Positions 10,880 through 22,259 of a stretch of 64,000 nucleotides of DNA are shown in pieces (position 1 is the stretch's first letter; each line of letters starts with the position of its first letter). Below the pieces are notes generated by a model. It worked only from the letters and a program-made list of their open reading frames with translations, had not been told where the DNA came from and ran no database searches. The stretch is from contig NC_133777.1 of the NCBI RefSeq assembly GCF_003597395.2, positions 61,926,320 to 61,990,319 of the forward strand, given 5' to 3'. Origin of the DNA: Chelonoidis abingdonii. Taxonomy: Eukaryota; Chordata; Testudines; Testudinidae. Position numbers and translations under genes: made by a program.

Positions 10880-11665
10880 TGGACTGACGGGATGGATTGC
10901 ACAACTCAGCAAGTTTCTCAGATGACACCTAAGCTGGGTGGAGAGATGTCAGACTATGCTGGAGGGTAGGGATAGGTTCTAGTGACTAGACAAATTGGAG
11001 GAATTGGGCAAAGAAATCTGATGAGGTTCAGCAAGGACAAGTGCGAGTCTCTTCACTTAGGAAGGAGAATCCTATGCACTGCCAGGCTGGGGACGACTGG
11101 CTAAGCAGCGTTCGTGCAGAAAAAGACCTGGGATTACAGTGGTGCGAAGCTGGATATGAGTCAGCAGTGTGCCCTTGTTGCCAAGAAGGTAATGGCTATT
11201 GGCTGCATTACGTGGGAGCACTGCCAGCAATCAAGGAAGTGAGTTATTCCCCTCCTTATCGGCATTCATGAGGCCACACTGGAGTCTATTGAGTCAGTTG
11301 TGGGCCCCTCACTATTAGAAGGAAGGATCTAGCCAGCTTCCAACTACCGAAGCGGGGTTTCAAAGGAGATGGAGCTAGGCTGTGTTCTCAGTGGTTGCAG
11401 CGAACACAGACAAGGAACAATGGTTTAAGTTTGCAGTTGCGGAATCGAGCTTGGATATTAGGAAACACTATGCCATGCGAGAGTGGTGAAGTATGGATGG
11501 GTTCCTGGTGTAGAATCTCCCATCCTTTAGGTTTAAGGCCGGCGACAACCTGGTGGGATATTTAGTGGTTGGTCTGCTTTAGAGGCAGGGTTGGACTAGA
11601 TTCCTCACTAGGTCCCTTCCAACCTGATTCATGAGTTAGTTCTATGATCTCTATATAGAGCAGTT
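10880..11665 (+). mobile_element. CR1 LINE 3' fragment
   Basis: Translated pieces match the C-terminal part of CR1 ORF2 and its 3' region: MRFSK/CESLHLGRRNPMH-like text around 11020-11080, then AEKDLG and the 'cagcagtgtgcccttgttgccaagaagg' (QQCALVAKK-like) stretch. The tail reads 'taggtcccttccaacctga' and ends near 'tctatgatctct'. Frames are repeatedly broken. Confidence 0.7.
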
Positions 11666-11669
11666 AACA

Positions 11670-12619
11670 GCAAGGTGGCCCTGAATCTCAGTTACACAGT
11701 AATTCAAAAAGATAGAAGTCCTCTTTAATTAAAAGTTAATCCTCCACAAATGCCGGGTGCCTGCTGGATGTGCTAGTTGTAAGTATGTCCTACTAACCAT
11801 GTTATATTTTCCCTTTCTCCTTCTGGGGACCTCGAAGTCCTAGTGTCCCTAACTCTCTCCCCTACACCAGAAGCTTAACAAATCAACATGCTTACTAGAG
11901 TAGGTGGAAGTTTTTCAAATAGACAACAAGGGTGTTCAACTAAGTCGAAATTTCACTGAAAGTCAATTTTTAACAAAATAGTTGGGAGTGATTGCTCAAA
12001 ACAGTCCTCCAAACCCAAGAACCCTGCCTCCCCCTCCAAATATTTGGAAACCAACATTTTTGAAAATAAATTAGAAAACCTCAAAACATTGCAAAATATT
12101 GTTTTCTCCAAACATGTGTGCACAGGACCAGAGATCGAAACCATTTCCAACCGAGCTTTTTCCAGATAAGTCATCCCACACTTCAGGTAGCACTCACACC
12201 CAGAACATCTTTCCTCTATTCTACCTTTTTTCCTTCCCATGTGCTTTTGCTCTGATAAGGGAGACAAATTGCTGATGCTCCTCTCCCTCCCGTTCCCGTT
12301 CAGCAGGGGACGCCTGCCTGCACAGTTCCTCCCCAGGCAGTGGACAACAGCCACTCCATGGCGGGTCCCTTCCCCAGGCAGTGGGCCCAGTCCCAGTGAG
12401 GCTGCTGCCCCCCACCTCACCGGAACTTCAGTGGGATCGGGCCTTTCTGAAGCAAGTTGGCGGGGGTGGAGGAGCCGGCAGCAGACGAGTTCCTCACCAG
12501 GCTTCAGCCGGGCTCAGTTCTGCATCTATTAAAATCATCTGGCAAAACAGATCCCAGTGAGTCAGGCCCTAGCCCCCACCTCCATCTCTTTCCTTCCCCC
12601 TTCTAAGGAACCGGTGGGA
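11670..12619. other. No gene recognised
   Basis: Unique sequence rising in GC toward the island that follows. The overlapping open frames around 11953-12532 on both strands show no domain. Confidence 0.4.
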
Positions 12620-13800
12620 GGGGAGTGTACGTTTGCAAGCTGAAGTTAGTCCCGGGCAGAGGCCCGACTGCAACTCGGCGCGTCCCTGCAGCTGCAGCCT
12701 GGACTGCATGGAGCGAGGTACTTGCCTTGGTGCCACGGATCCGGATCTCCTGCTTGTCCTTCTGCTGCTCAAGGATCTCAGCAGGTGCTCCTGAAGACGC
12801 TATTCGGTGAACGAAGTGCTCGTTGTCCCAGCAGCCCTCGTGTGTATCGAAATCCAGCCCCAGGGCATAGGAACCAGGACGCTATGCGCGCTGCAGGGGC
12901 GATCTGCTGGGGTCTGCAGGCAAGGCTGCCCGGTAGCGCTCGCTCCAGCAGCGTCAGCCTTCAGCACCTTGCCCGAGCGGACGCGACCGGCGCGGCCGTC
13001 AGCCCCACGGGGCCAGCCCCACGATCAGCACCGAGACCCTCGCCCTCAGTGGCGGAGCCCGTCCACGCTTCACTTCACCGCCAGAACCGCAGCACGGCCA
13101 GCAGGGTGCTCAGCGCCGCTGTCCAGGGCCAGAGCGCTCGTTACTGCGCATCCAGGCGCCCCTCCCTGCCTCCTTCCATTCTGTCCCCACGCGGGCCAGC
13201 CAGCCCCAGGCACCCGGGCAGAGGAGCGGCTTCCCTGTCCCCCCGCTGCGCGCCCCAACCCGGGCTCCGGGGAAGCGCCGCCAGCGCGCAACGCCCTGGC
13301 AGCGGGCGGATTCCTCCTGCACCTCCGCCCGGCGGTCACTCCCCTGCCTGCACCAGCTCACTTACGCCTTAGCCCTGTGCTCCCAGCAGCGTTCTGCCCC
13401 CTCTGTTTCCTGTGAAATCAAGGCCCTCCTCCTCGCTAGGGACGCCAGGATAACACGGAGGGAGGTGCCGCCCAGCTTCCCTTTTCAACCCAAGGGTCAA
13501 GTTTCTCAGTGCGGCAGGGGACTTGGGGTAGCGGAGAGTTGGCGGAAAGTCATGCCTGCATCTATCAAGCGATTTTGGGGCCACATCGCCCTGAAATTCG
13601 TTACCGTCAAGAACCAGAGATCGGGTCAGGCAGCTTCTGCTGCGCCAGGGAACTCCAGCCTCGCCCCACCGTCCCGGAGCAGTAGGGCTGCTAAAGAAAA
13701 GCAGATCAGCAGCAAGGGATTGTCCGCGTTTCGGTTTCCGAGCCCTCACTTTCTACTGTTAAATAGCAGCCAGCGGCTTCCTCCCTTCCCGCCAGTTCTA
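12620..13800. promoter_or_regulatory. CpG island, possible promoter
   Basis: A sharp rise in G+C with many CpG dinucleotides, densest at about 12900-13350, in otherwise AT-rich DNA. Vertebrate CpG islands usually mark promoters. Overlapping open frames of 60-216 codons occur on both strands (for example 12722-13415 plus, 13070-13749 minus), as expected from high GC. None has a recognisable domain. A candidate minus-strand exon lies at its lower edge. Which gene it serves is unknown, and the block may belong to another locus. Confidence 0.6.
12726..12881 (-). CDS. Candidate host exon, unidentified
   Basis: On the minus strand a 156-base open segment (52 codons, phase 0 at both ends) encodes a balanced, non-repetitive peptide. 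It includes YALGLDFDTHEGCWDNEHF and ends EQQKDKQEIRIRGTK. It is followed by AAG|GCAAGTA, a good match to the minor GC-AG donor class. A stop in the same frame lies directly upstream (12884-12882), so the acceptor would have to be the AG just before 12881; the pyrimidine tract there is weak. The peptide looks more protein-like than the GC-skew frames around it, but I do not recognise the family. It could be a true exon, a pseudogene piece or chance. Confidence 0.28.
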
Positions 13801-14439
13801 AGACCCTGACACATCCCCGCACATTACTTTGCAAAAATCCAGATCTAGCCCTTGGCTGGATCTGGCTCCTCCCTGGCAATTGTTGGCTCCCGAGTAAACA
13901 CTCGAAAAAACTGCCTCTTTCCTTCAGGGGAAAGTCTGTAGCTGCACTTGTAGTGGCCAAAATCTCATTGGAAACTGCTTGGTTGGGTCTGTGGCATGCT
14001 CGATGAAGACACTTATTCATCCTGATCCTGCAAACATATTCCTGTCTAAAGCAGAGAAACCTATTTAAGCGGTGTAGGGAGTGCACTCAAGAACCTAGAC
14101 GCGCGTTGCAAAAGCGGTGGGTAAGCAGACCAAAACCATACTACAGAACCTGAGGCACTGCGGGCTCCAACGACTTTCTCGGTTTTTTGCCGTTTTTTAT
14201 TCCTCCCTCCCCCAGATTGATCACTCGTACTCAAGATTTAGGAGCAGATGTCCATTTTGAGGGTACAAACTTTTATAGCAGGGGGCAGAACACGTCGAGT
14301 CTGCAGGATCCAAGGTAGATCCAGCAATTATCCGCCTCCAGGGGGGTTTCTTCTGCCATTCTGGGCTGCCTTAGAAGCTTACAGAGTCATCCAACCAGGA
14401 GGGCTGGTCTGTTTCTTTAGGCCAGGGCGCAGGCACAGA
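13801..14439. other. No gene recognised
   Basis: Falls back to ordinary base composition below the CpG island. No coding, RNA or repeat signal that I can name. Confidence 0.4.
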
Positions 14440-14590
14440 TTGGCAGTGACCCTGGGGTTTTTCTCCTTCCTTTGCAGCTGGGCACTTGCAGGATGAGTTG
14501 GGTGAGGTTTGCTGATTTGGGATGTGCAGGTCAAACTAGATGAGCACAATTGATCCCCTTCTGGTCTTAAAGTACTATGGAGTAAGAATG
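14440..14590 (+). mobile_element. CR1-type 3' end fragment
   Basis: Text such as 'caggtcaaactagatgagca' followed by 'cttctggtcttaaag' matches the conserved 3' end of CR1-like LINEs ('gtcagactagatgatcac' type). No coding content remains. Confidence 0.5.
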
Positions 14591-16169
14591 GAATTTTTAC
14601 CTTTGGCTGGAGATGAAAGATTTTCCAGCCTTGGTAGGTTCTGGACTTCTCTTTGCCAGTTGGACAGTGTTGCTAGTCATTGTGAAGGTTTAGGATGGAA
14701 TCTGGTCAGTTGGTCTCCAGCTCAGTTGTTGTGGCAGAATGGTTGAAGGAAGCAGCATTGATTTTCTCCCATCTTTTTCCATTGAAATTTTGATCCAAGT
14801 TCTCACTGATATGTTACATTTCAGATACTTTAAACCAAGCTCTATAGATGTAAAAGGCAGAAACATTTCAATTATTTTTTTCAGATTCTCACTCCGACAT
14901 TTGTTTTGCCAAAACAGAAATTATTTAAAATTGTTAACTGAAAAACTGAAAACATCGCATTTATGACACACTAACTGATCAGCTTTGCCCAACCCCGGTG
15001 AAGGGTGATGTGATCTATCAGGGTTCTTTGGCTCACAGCCACTGTTGATGATAGGACATTGTCTGATGCTTTGGTTTTGGAAGGAGCTAGTTCCTGATGA
15101 TGGATTCCATCTCTGACTGAGAAGATTTTAAAATGGGTTGACACTACATGTGCCCAGAAAAGAGGTAGCAACATAATTGCAGAGACCTGTCTGCTTTTGA
15201 CCAGTTCGCTCACCTATCTGAATCTAGAAATTGGTTGCAGCGTTTCCCTCTATTTGGTAAAACAACTTTAACGCAAGCTATAAACATGCTGTGTTCACAG
15301 CCAACATCCTTTAATGGGTACAATAAATTCCTTCAAACTGAGCCTATCATTTTACCTGAAAGCTATTTTATCATATTTGGGATTTCCTGGACCAGGCATA
15401 ACCTAGCTTTTTTAAAGTTCGCTGACATGGGTCTTGTTGCTTATAATTTGAAGAATTAACCTTAAAATGCTTCTACTGTGAGAAGAGGCTGTGTAAAAAT
15501 TGGCACCTTTTTATGAGATCCACTGTTCAGGTGGAGTCTGAACATTTCTGCTGGTCTGGAAATAAAATAGTTTGTACCTGTTAGAGGTGGCACAGCCACA
15601 ACAGGCTAGCAAGTAGGAGATGGAATTGTGCTCTGGCTCACAAGGAAATTTGTTCATTCAGTCCATTGCAGGACAAATTGGGCCGCTTTACTTATAACTT
15701 TTAAGTGCCTTCCCTGCTGAAAGCAATGGCAATTGTACCCATTTAACCAGGGGCAGACTCTGGGCCTGCATTAACCAGAAAGAAAGTAGGCTTGAGTTCA
15801 AATTTCCAGGCTGAGTTTGAGAGCTGCATTCCTTTTCCTGGGAGGAGTCCCTGCAAGCTCGCGAGAAAGGCAGTGAGCCTATCCTAACAATATAGATCTA
15901 TCACATCTTACTTTTAAGGCTGATGGTAGGGGGTTGTTTATGAGCTTGCCCAGGAAGGGTGATCTGATGCACTATTTATTGCTAATTGTGTCACACTGAG
16001 CCAGCTTCATCTTCATGCAGGAGAGAGAAGGAATATTTGGATGAGATAGGGATCCCATGTGTCATTTCATCTACCAAGTTTATAGGAGTCAAGCGGCTCA
16101 ATTAAATACAAGTGGACCATTTCATCTAGAAAGCTTTCTTTTTTTTTCCTTCTTTTTTTCCTCTAGGTA
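14591..16169. other. No gene recognised
   Basis: Unique AT-rich sequence. Short frames at 14739-15459 lack any domain. Confidence 0.4.
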
Positions 16170-16690
16170 ACGCCGTTCGCAAACATGCAGGGGCCGGTGC
16201 AGAGTTTCCGCCCTGGCGAAAACCCCGCACCCCTTAGCAAACCCCCCCCCAAGGCACAACTCGCCCCACGGAGCCCCCCCCCGGAGCAGCATCCCCCACT
16301 GCGACAGCTAACCCCTGCCCCCCCCCAGATCCTCCCCCGCAGCTAATCTTGTGTGGCGACGACTTTCCCCCCTCCCCCTCCGGCAGCTAACCCTGCCATG
16401 AGTAGCCACCCCAGCTCACCCAGCTCGCTTCCTCCACTGTCCGCTGGCGCTGCTCTAATTCTCTACCCACCAGGGTTGCTCACGGATTGGAGAAGACTTC
16501 GAGCTGGGCTGTGTGCCCAGCGGAGGAGGCCAGAAGTGGAGGTGAGCGGGGCGGGAGCTGTTCCCCTGTGCGCCCCCCCTTTGTTATTGCGGGCAGCCCT
16601 CTCGGCACGCCCCCACCCAGCTCACTCCACCTCCTCAGCCTGAGGGGGCTTTTAGGTTGCCCCAGCCATAGGCGGCCATAGAGGCTGCCC
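16170..16690. other. Short GC-rich, C-tract-rich segment
   Basis: Contains several runs of 7-9 C (around 16240-16330) and repeated 'cagctaaccctgcc'-like text. Open frames at 16353-16764 follow from composition. It could be a small CpG island or a simple-sequence expansion. No gene is recognised. Confidence 0.4.
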
Positions 16691-18955
16691 TGTTTGCCTA
16701 ACTGGTTGCACCGGCCTGTAAACATGGTTGCTTGGGCATTGCTCTTTTTCTGTACTGGTAACAAACATGTTCTAGATTTACATTCAGAAAGATGCTCTCG
16801 GAAATCACATATTTAGTCTTGCAATTATACTATGTTCACAAGAGACACTCCCTCAGCATTCTTCTTTTCCCTGTAAACACCCTATTCAGCAAGCAACATG
16901 GTTGATATATAATCAGAAAGGCTTAATTCATAGCAGACCTATTACGCATATACACACTTCAAAGTCAGTATTCGGTGCTTATATTATGCGCTTTCTGTGC
17001 CTCATAGATATTACATTTATATCCTAGATCTTCAAGACACTCTCCATAGAGTGCCTTGTTTTGCTCTGGAGTATGTTGCCGTTACAACAAGATGCTATAG
17101 TCCCGCCTTGCTCAGATCTATTTAGAAAGAGACAAAGCCCTTATAAAACTTGGCAGAAAGTTTGTTTGTCCTTACAAGCAAAACCTTCTTCAGAATTTCA
17201 TAAGAAGCCTTATTGGGCTTGGTCGTATCAATTAGTTGCAATAAGCAGCCTGGCTCAAAGATTACAATCAGAGAATATTGAAGTCGAGAACTTTCCCATT
17301 GCCACAGCGTTTTATTTCCAAGATTATTTATTTAAGCACTTAAATACCACATAAGCCAGTTTTGACATACAGAATGTAAGGGGCCCAGTCCTTGTCCCAC
17401 TGACTCACTGGCAAAATGTCTATTGACTTTGATGGGGTCAGATCAGGATGTAAAAGAGGTACATAGCTGCTGGAACCTAATGGGTTTGGGGTGTTGGGAA
17501 GCGGTGCTGCAGCCCCTGGCTTGAAGTGGTTTTCATTATATTACAGGATTTACAGTTTGGTTCATGGCTCTTCAGCACCCCCACTACACAAATTGTTCAG
17601 CACCCCTAAGAGAGTTAAGTTGTATTTAAGGGGTTACAATTTATCTAGTAGTTTAAGTTTGCAAGCACGAAATTGTGCCAATTAATTTGCACGGTGAGGT
17701 CACACAAGTCTGAAACACCATTTTAAAACTGCCTATGAGGCAATCTCTCGCTCGTATCTTGTTATTTTCCCCAACCTTGGACTACTGGGCTAGTATACAC
17801 TTAAAAATTCTACTGATATAACTCGTCAGTTAGAAGCATGCTTTTTTCTGATTTAGTTATTACTATGTATGCCCATGTGGATGTAGTTATATTGGTATAG
17901 AGTCTTGTGATTGGTATAGGATAAGCAATACTGTTGCAACACTTTTATACTGAAAATTAAATGTATCCACACATTGGGGGAGTTTTTGGAGCTTTATGCC
18001 AGTAATATTTTTCTAGGGGAATGCAGCAGAGTTGCTGCTGCATTCACACTTCAAGTAGGTTGGATGTGGACATGAATAGTAGCTTTTCCAGTTTTCCTCT
18101 CTTGTTTTTGTGGCACTGATCTCTGGTCAAGGACACATTCAAGCATTTGATCCCTTCAGATCTTTAACAACGGGTATTCAATAAAGTGCACTGCAGGCCA
18201 AATCTGGACCACCAGTATGCTTTTGTGGACTCCAAAATCTTTTTAATTTACTTATTTATTTCCATTATGGGTTTTTAATTATTATTTTTCTCAGGGATCT
18301 GGACCTTGACCAAGAAATTTGACATGACAAAAAATTAATTGACTTACCCCTGCTTTACACATCCAACAGAAATTATTAAAGATGTCCTTCAGCCCTAATC
18401 GGGCTCCTCAAGCCTCCTTGTGGCCACCACTCTCTTTCAGAGGAGACCCTCAACTCATAGTGCTGAATATCCTCACAGCAGAAGACTTGCCTATTTCTCT
18501 GCTCTTCCCACCTTATATCAGGTCCCTTCCCAGCAATGGGAGCTTCACTGGTCTTCTCTGTACTCCTCCTCTTATAACCCATCCCGCTTCACTGCCCAGA
18601 CCTCTTAAGGTGCAGTCAATTCCTGGACTGTGTAGGGTCTACACCCTGTCACATGAGACGCTCTGGTATATGGTTACATTTAAGCATCTTTACATGCTCT
18701 GCAGTATACAAGGGCTATACAGTAGGTTGGGAAATGACATTTTAATTATATGTTGAAGGACCTTCATGCTGCCAAGCAGTGCAAGGAGGCTATAGAAGTA
18801 GAATGAGGCCTATGTTCACAGAACTGAAAAAATAGTCCAAAATAAAACAGTCGTTTACACAGTTGGTTTTTTAAAGTACACAAATGTCTCAGCTTACTCA
18901 CCAGAGTATGTATGAGAAACTTATAGTTCACACTCTAACAGGGTTTTTTTTTCTC
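16691..18955. other. No gene recognised
   Basis: Unique sequence of good quality. The frame at 18382-18756 has no domain signature. Quality drops abruptly after the T-run near 18945. Confidence 0.4.
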
Positions 18956-20526
18956 TGTCTCCATCGTACATGCGTCGAAGCGCACTGAGCCGACTATCAA
19001 CACGGATATGCCGCGTACGCGTATACAAGTATGGAAGAAAGCGGTGTTTTACCCCTCAGATTGGGTTAATCGGCTTTAATTTCCAACGCATATGTCAACC
19101 ACCTAGTATTGTTGATATTAGCCTACAAAACAGTGTGCAGCAGTGACAATCACTCTTTTTGTGCATCTAACACACCCTCGTGGCCGTATCGAGATGTCTT
19201 TGGCTTATATGTGGTATTGTAACATATATTGACTGCGCTGGTTCGTCTGCTTGATTCATTATGTAGTCATGTTTTGACTCAGAGCACTTAGACAGTAACA
19301 TCCTTGCTCGTTATTGTTTGGCCTTTGTATCTAGAGGTCATCCCGATTGTGCACCAAGAAGCAAAGCGACAAGTGGAGCAGTCCCTGCGCTCCCTAGTGG
19401 TAAGTTTGCTGAGGAGCATCTAAAATTGCTATTTGTAGCAAAATCTCACTTCTCTACGTGGTGGGCACCCTGAGAGTCGCGCTGTTCTCAACCTTTTGAC
19501 TGTTAGAGTCGCGTTGCGTCCGAAGTGCTGTCGATATGGCTTCAATTGATCAAGCGTGCACCTAGATTGGCTGTAATAGGCTTCTTTTATTGAAGCATGC
19601 ACCTGAAATACTATGATAATAAGAAAAGCCGCCTTCGTTTCAAAGCGCTCATTAGAAACTGGACGTCACCAAAGCCATACCCAACTGATGTGAGTATTCT
19701 GAGATGTACTCCAGCTGTATACATTACGAAGCTTTTAGTGTTTGTATTGACAAGTTGAATGTGATTTTAGCTGAGTGTAATTATTATTGTGTTAGCAGTG
19801 TGCTAAAACCTCACCTCAGAGACTGGTGAACTCTTGATAAAGTCAGTTGAGTTGCTAAGGAGGGAGTATAATAGAATTGCTTCTCTCACGCTAGTTAAAC
19901 TGGTTTGTGAGTATCTCTAATGATTAGACAGAAGACGATAGATCTCTCGCTGATGATTAATTATATGTGCAAATTGGTAGACATTTAGAGCTCTTAATAG
20001 TCTCCCTTCGCCTTACTAAGCAAACTTATTAGGGTATCTCAAGGTTCATCATATATTATTCTTCACACTCCATTATATGTATAAAATTACAGTTAGAAAA
20101 TTGAGGGGGAAAAGGACTGACAATAAGCTGAATAATGGAAAGGAAAATAGAAAACTGAAGTACATTTTCTAATTGAAGTTTGAATATAGGAGGCTTATGG
20201 GTTAGCATGATGGATGCAGTTGGCCCGCGGAGTACTTGTTCTACTCTGCGTAATACGATCTTGCAGAGAATTAGGATCCAGAATCACCTTGAAGGCTCTT
20301 GTCTAGATTATATCACTGGCTTTGATCTTTTTTAGGTCTGTCTTCCAATAACCGGGATGAATTTTACCATTTACGCAACACTCCCTTGTTTGGCAAAAAG
20401 CCTTTGTGATTAATGTAGGAGAACATTGCATATAAATTCCCCCAAGGTCCTCGTTTAGTAATTGTCAACAGGTTCCGCTCACCGGCTCAATCCAAGCTTT
20501 CCCCTGTACCCTTACAAAAAGCCCCC
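18956..20526. other. Low-quality block next to an assembly gap
   Basis: Starting after a homopolymer, the sequence becomes irregular, with unusually frequent CpG and near-random short words (for example 'tgccgcgtacgcgtatacaa'). It shows no repeat family and ends at 25 N. This looks like an uncorrected long-read extension into a gap. Coding calls here would be unreliable. Confidence 0.55.
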
Positions 20527-20551
20527 NNNNNNNNNNNNNNNNNNNNNNNNN
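20527..20551. other. Assembly gap, 25 N
   Basis: Exactly 25 N, a placeholder length used by some long-read gap-filling tools. The provirus protease resumes directly after it. Confidence 0.95.
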
Positions 20552-20790
20552 CCACAAAGAGTTGTGGGGCGTAGGAGGAATCAGCCAAGGCGAAGTCTCT
20601 CTGGCTTTCAGTGTACTCCAGAAGAGAAGGTAGTAGCTATATGTCCTTTATAATTCACCTGCCCATTAATATTCTGGGCAGAGATTTGTTGGAGAAACTT
20701 GATGCCACCATTGAATTAAATGTAGTATGGGAACCGCGTTGCCTCTTACGTGGTATCAACGAATCCTGTATGGTGGAGCAGTGCCGTACC
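20552..20790 (+). pseudogene. pro: pro, C-terminal half of protease
   Basis: The sequence continues the protease interrupted at 10453. After the gap come VVG/GISQG-like flap residues and then INILGRDLLEKL, the conserved GRDLL helix that closes a retroviral aspartic protease dimer. A frame change between the flap and the helix is visible (the GISQG frame against the INILGRDLL frame). This may be an ageing mutation or a sequencing error. Confidence 0.8.
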
Positions 20791-20985
20791 TAGAGAGAAA
20801 TTGGGACATTTATGCCCTTGTTGCAGAGCAGCTTGCAGCGGCATATAGAGTATTCCACTAGCCCTGGAATACACCGTTTTTTAATACAGAAAAAGTCAGG
20901 AGGTGGAGATTATTCATGATTTAGGGAATTAATAAATGTATTCAGGCCATGGCCCTCTTCAGTTTGGTTCCCAATCAAATCATTA
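20791..20985 (+). pseudogene. pol: pol, N-terminal reverse transcriptase remnant
   Basis: The text encodes, across frame slips, the start of reverse transcriptase: a HIEYSTSP motif, an IQKKSG motif, then a DL-REL-like strand and an AM-LF-LVPN region. In retroviral RT these lie within roughly the first 110 residues. Directly after it the sequence enters RNase H, so the fingers/palm core, including the YXDD polymerase site, is absent. The remnant cannot encode a polymerase. Confidence 0.75.
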
Positions 20986-21400
20986 CAGTGTTTACTGATG
21001 GTTCCCCCACACGTGGGGTTGTAGCCTACCAGCACCCTCATACTAATGCATGGCAGACTCAGTTTACCTTGCCTCAAAAGTCAGCCCAACGATCAGAGAT
21101 TGCAGCAGTTATTTTGGCTTTTCAGCTTTTTTGTGATCAACCGTTTAATTTAATAGTTGATACTGTTTATGTTTATTAGCTATTGGATCACCTTCCACAT
21201 TCTTTATTAACCCCTCACTTGGATGCTGATTTATTATCTTTGTTTCTTACCTTACAATACTTATTATCTCGACGACATTACTTGGTGTTTGTCTGTCATG
21301 TCAGGAGCCACACTGCTCTTCCAGACATGCTTACCCAAGGCAATGCTTATGCTGATTCAGCCCTTAAACAACTACGGATGCATTCCTTGTTTTCTATCCT
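20949..21400 (+). pseudogene. pol: pol, RNase H domain
   Basis: Begins with IITVFTDGSPTRG, holding the first catalytic Asp (TDGS). RSEIAAVILAF supplies the Glu, LIVDTVYVY the next Asp, and HVRSHTALPDMLTQGNAYAD the His and last Asp. All four carboxylate positions of a retroviral RNase H are therefore visible. A TAG (21177-21179) follows the third motif, and the rest continues in a neighbouring frame (21183-21512). It would degrade RNA in RNA-DNA hybrids during reverse transcription, but here it lacks its polymerase partner. Confidence 0.85.
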
Positions 21401-21928
21401 ATTGATAGTCATGCCTTTTTTTACCAATCTGCTAAAGTTTTGGCTAAACAATTTAATTTGCCGCTCCCTCAAGCTTAGCAAATTGTTCGGTCTTGCCCTC
21501 ACTGTGCCATGATTCCTGTTGCCTTCCCTCACGCGGTTAATCCCAGGGGGACAGAAGCTAACCAGTTGTGGCAGATGGATGTCACAATGGTTTCTTTCTT
21601 TAAGCCTTGTAATCATGTTCATCTAACTGTTGATACCTTTTCAGGATTTATCTGGGCTACAGGCCAGCGCGGTGCAACGGCAACCCAGGTTAGCAATCAC
21701 GTTTTGCACTGTATTGCAGTCATGGGGAGACTGAAGAAATTAAAGACTGATAATGCTCCCGCTTATGTCTCTCGACAATTTTCAGATTTTTGCTCTTTAT
21801 GGCAAATTCAATTGTCTCATGGTATTCCCTATAATTCTACTGGTCAGGCTATTGTGGAACGGGCTAACTGCTCCTTCAAGACACTTTTGGAAAAACAGAT
21901 TAAAGCGGGGGAAACCCTAGGACCGTAA
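21400..21928 (+). pseudogene. pol: pol, integrase zinc-binding and catalytic core
   Basis: The N-terminal HHCC region starts near 21405 with a first His (DSHAF). The position of the second His reads Tyr (TAC, one transition from a His codon). The Cys pair CPHC is present just before 21509. A TAG lies inside this segment near 21475. The catalytic core is open from 21509 to 21928. The active-site residues D24, D81 and E117 of that frame sit in QMDVT, KTDNAP and GQAIVERAN, with the D-E spacing of exactly 35 expected of retroviral integrases. It would join viral DNA to the host chromosome. This is the best preserved part of pol. Confidence 0.9.
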
Positions 21929-22259
21929 GGGAGGTACAGCAGAAATTATATATTTTGTTATTTACTTTAAATTATTTAACCTTGAATTCGGATTCTTACT
22001 GCCCTGTGGATCACCATTTTAAAACTTCAGTGCCCATGGAACGACCCTTGGTACATTATCGGCAGCTGCTGGACCCTGAGTGGAAGGGCCCAGTGCCGCT
22101 TATAACATGGGGACGAGGGTATGCTTCTGTTTGCTCTGATACAGGTTCAGTGTGGGTACCAGCACGGTGCGTGAAACCAGCGGTGAGGTATGGCGTGGCA
22201 CCAAGGCCTGAAGAACCCGATCCCGAACTTCCAACTGACGTTGGGGGAGGAGACCCGGC
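21929..22259 (+). pseudogene. pol: pol, integrase C-terminal DNA-binding domain
   Basis: An open frame from 21955 carries the end of integrase. It includes LFTLNYLTLN, then WKGPVPLITWGRGYASV and WVPARCVKP, the SH3-like DNA-binding fold characteristic of beta- and alpharetroviral integrases. A frame change at about 21925-21955 separates it from the catalytic core. The frame ends in an acidic, proline-rich tail before the duplicated segment begins. Confidence 0.85.

Larger units (their letters stand above)
10454..20526. other. Non-viral block separating two halves of one protease gene
   Basis: About 10 kb with no retroviral content. It contains a CR1 fragment, a CpG island and unique DNA, and ends in about 1.6 kb of poor-quality sequence against a 25-N gap. 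It starts and stops inside one codon context of the provirus without loss of viral sequence. It has no TG...CA ends and no target duplication other than the shared CCA. A misplaced contig explains this better than a transposition. Its order and strand relative to the window should not be trusted. Confidence 0.7.

Noticed and set aside
12722..13749. Long open frames on both strands in the CpG island
   Set aside because: High GC removes stop codons. Several frames are open at once and none has a recognisable domain.
10454..20526. A 10-kb transposon inserted in the protease gene
   Set aside because: No terminal repeats, no target duplication beyond CCA, ordinary host content and an assembly gap at one edge.
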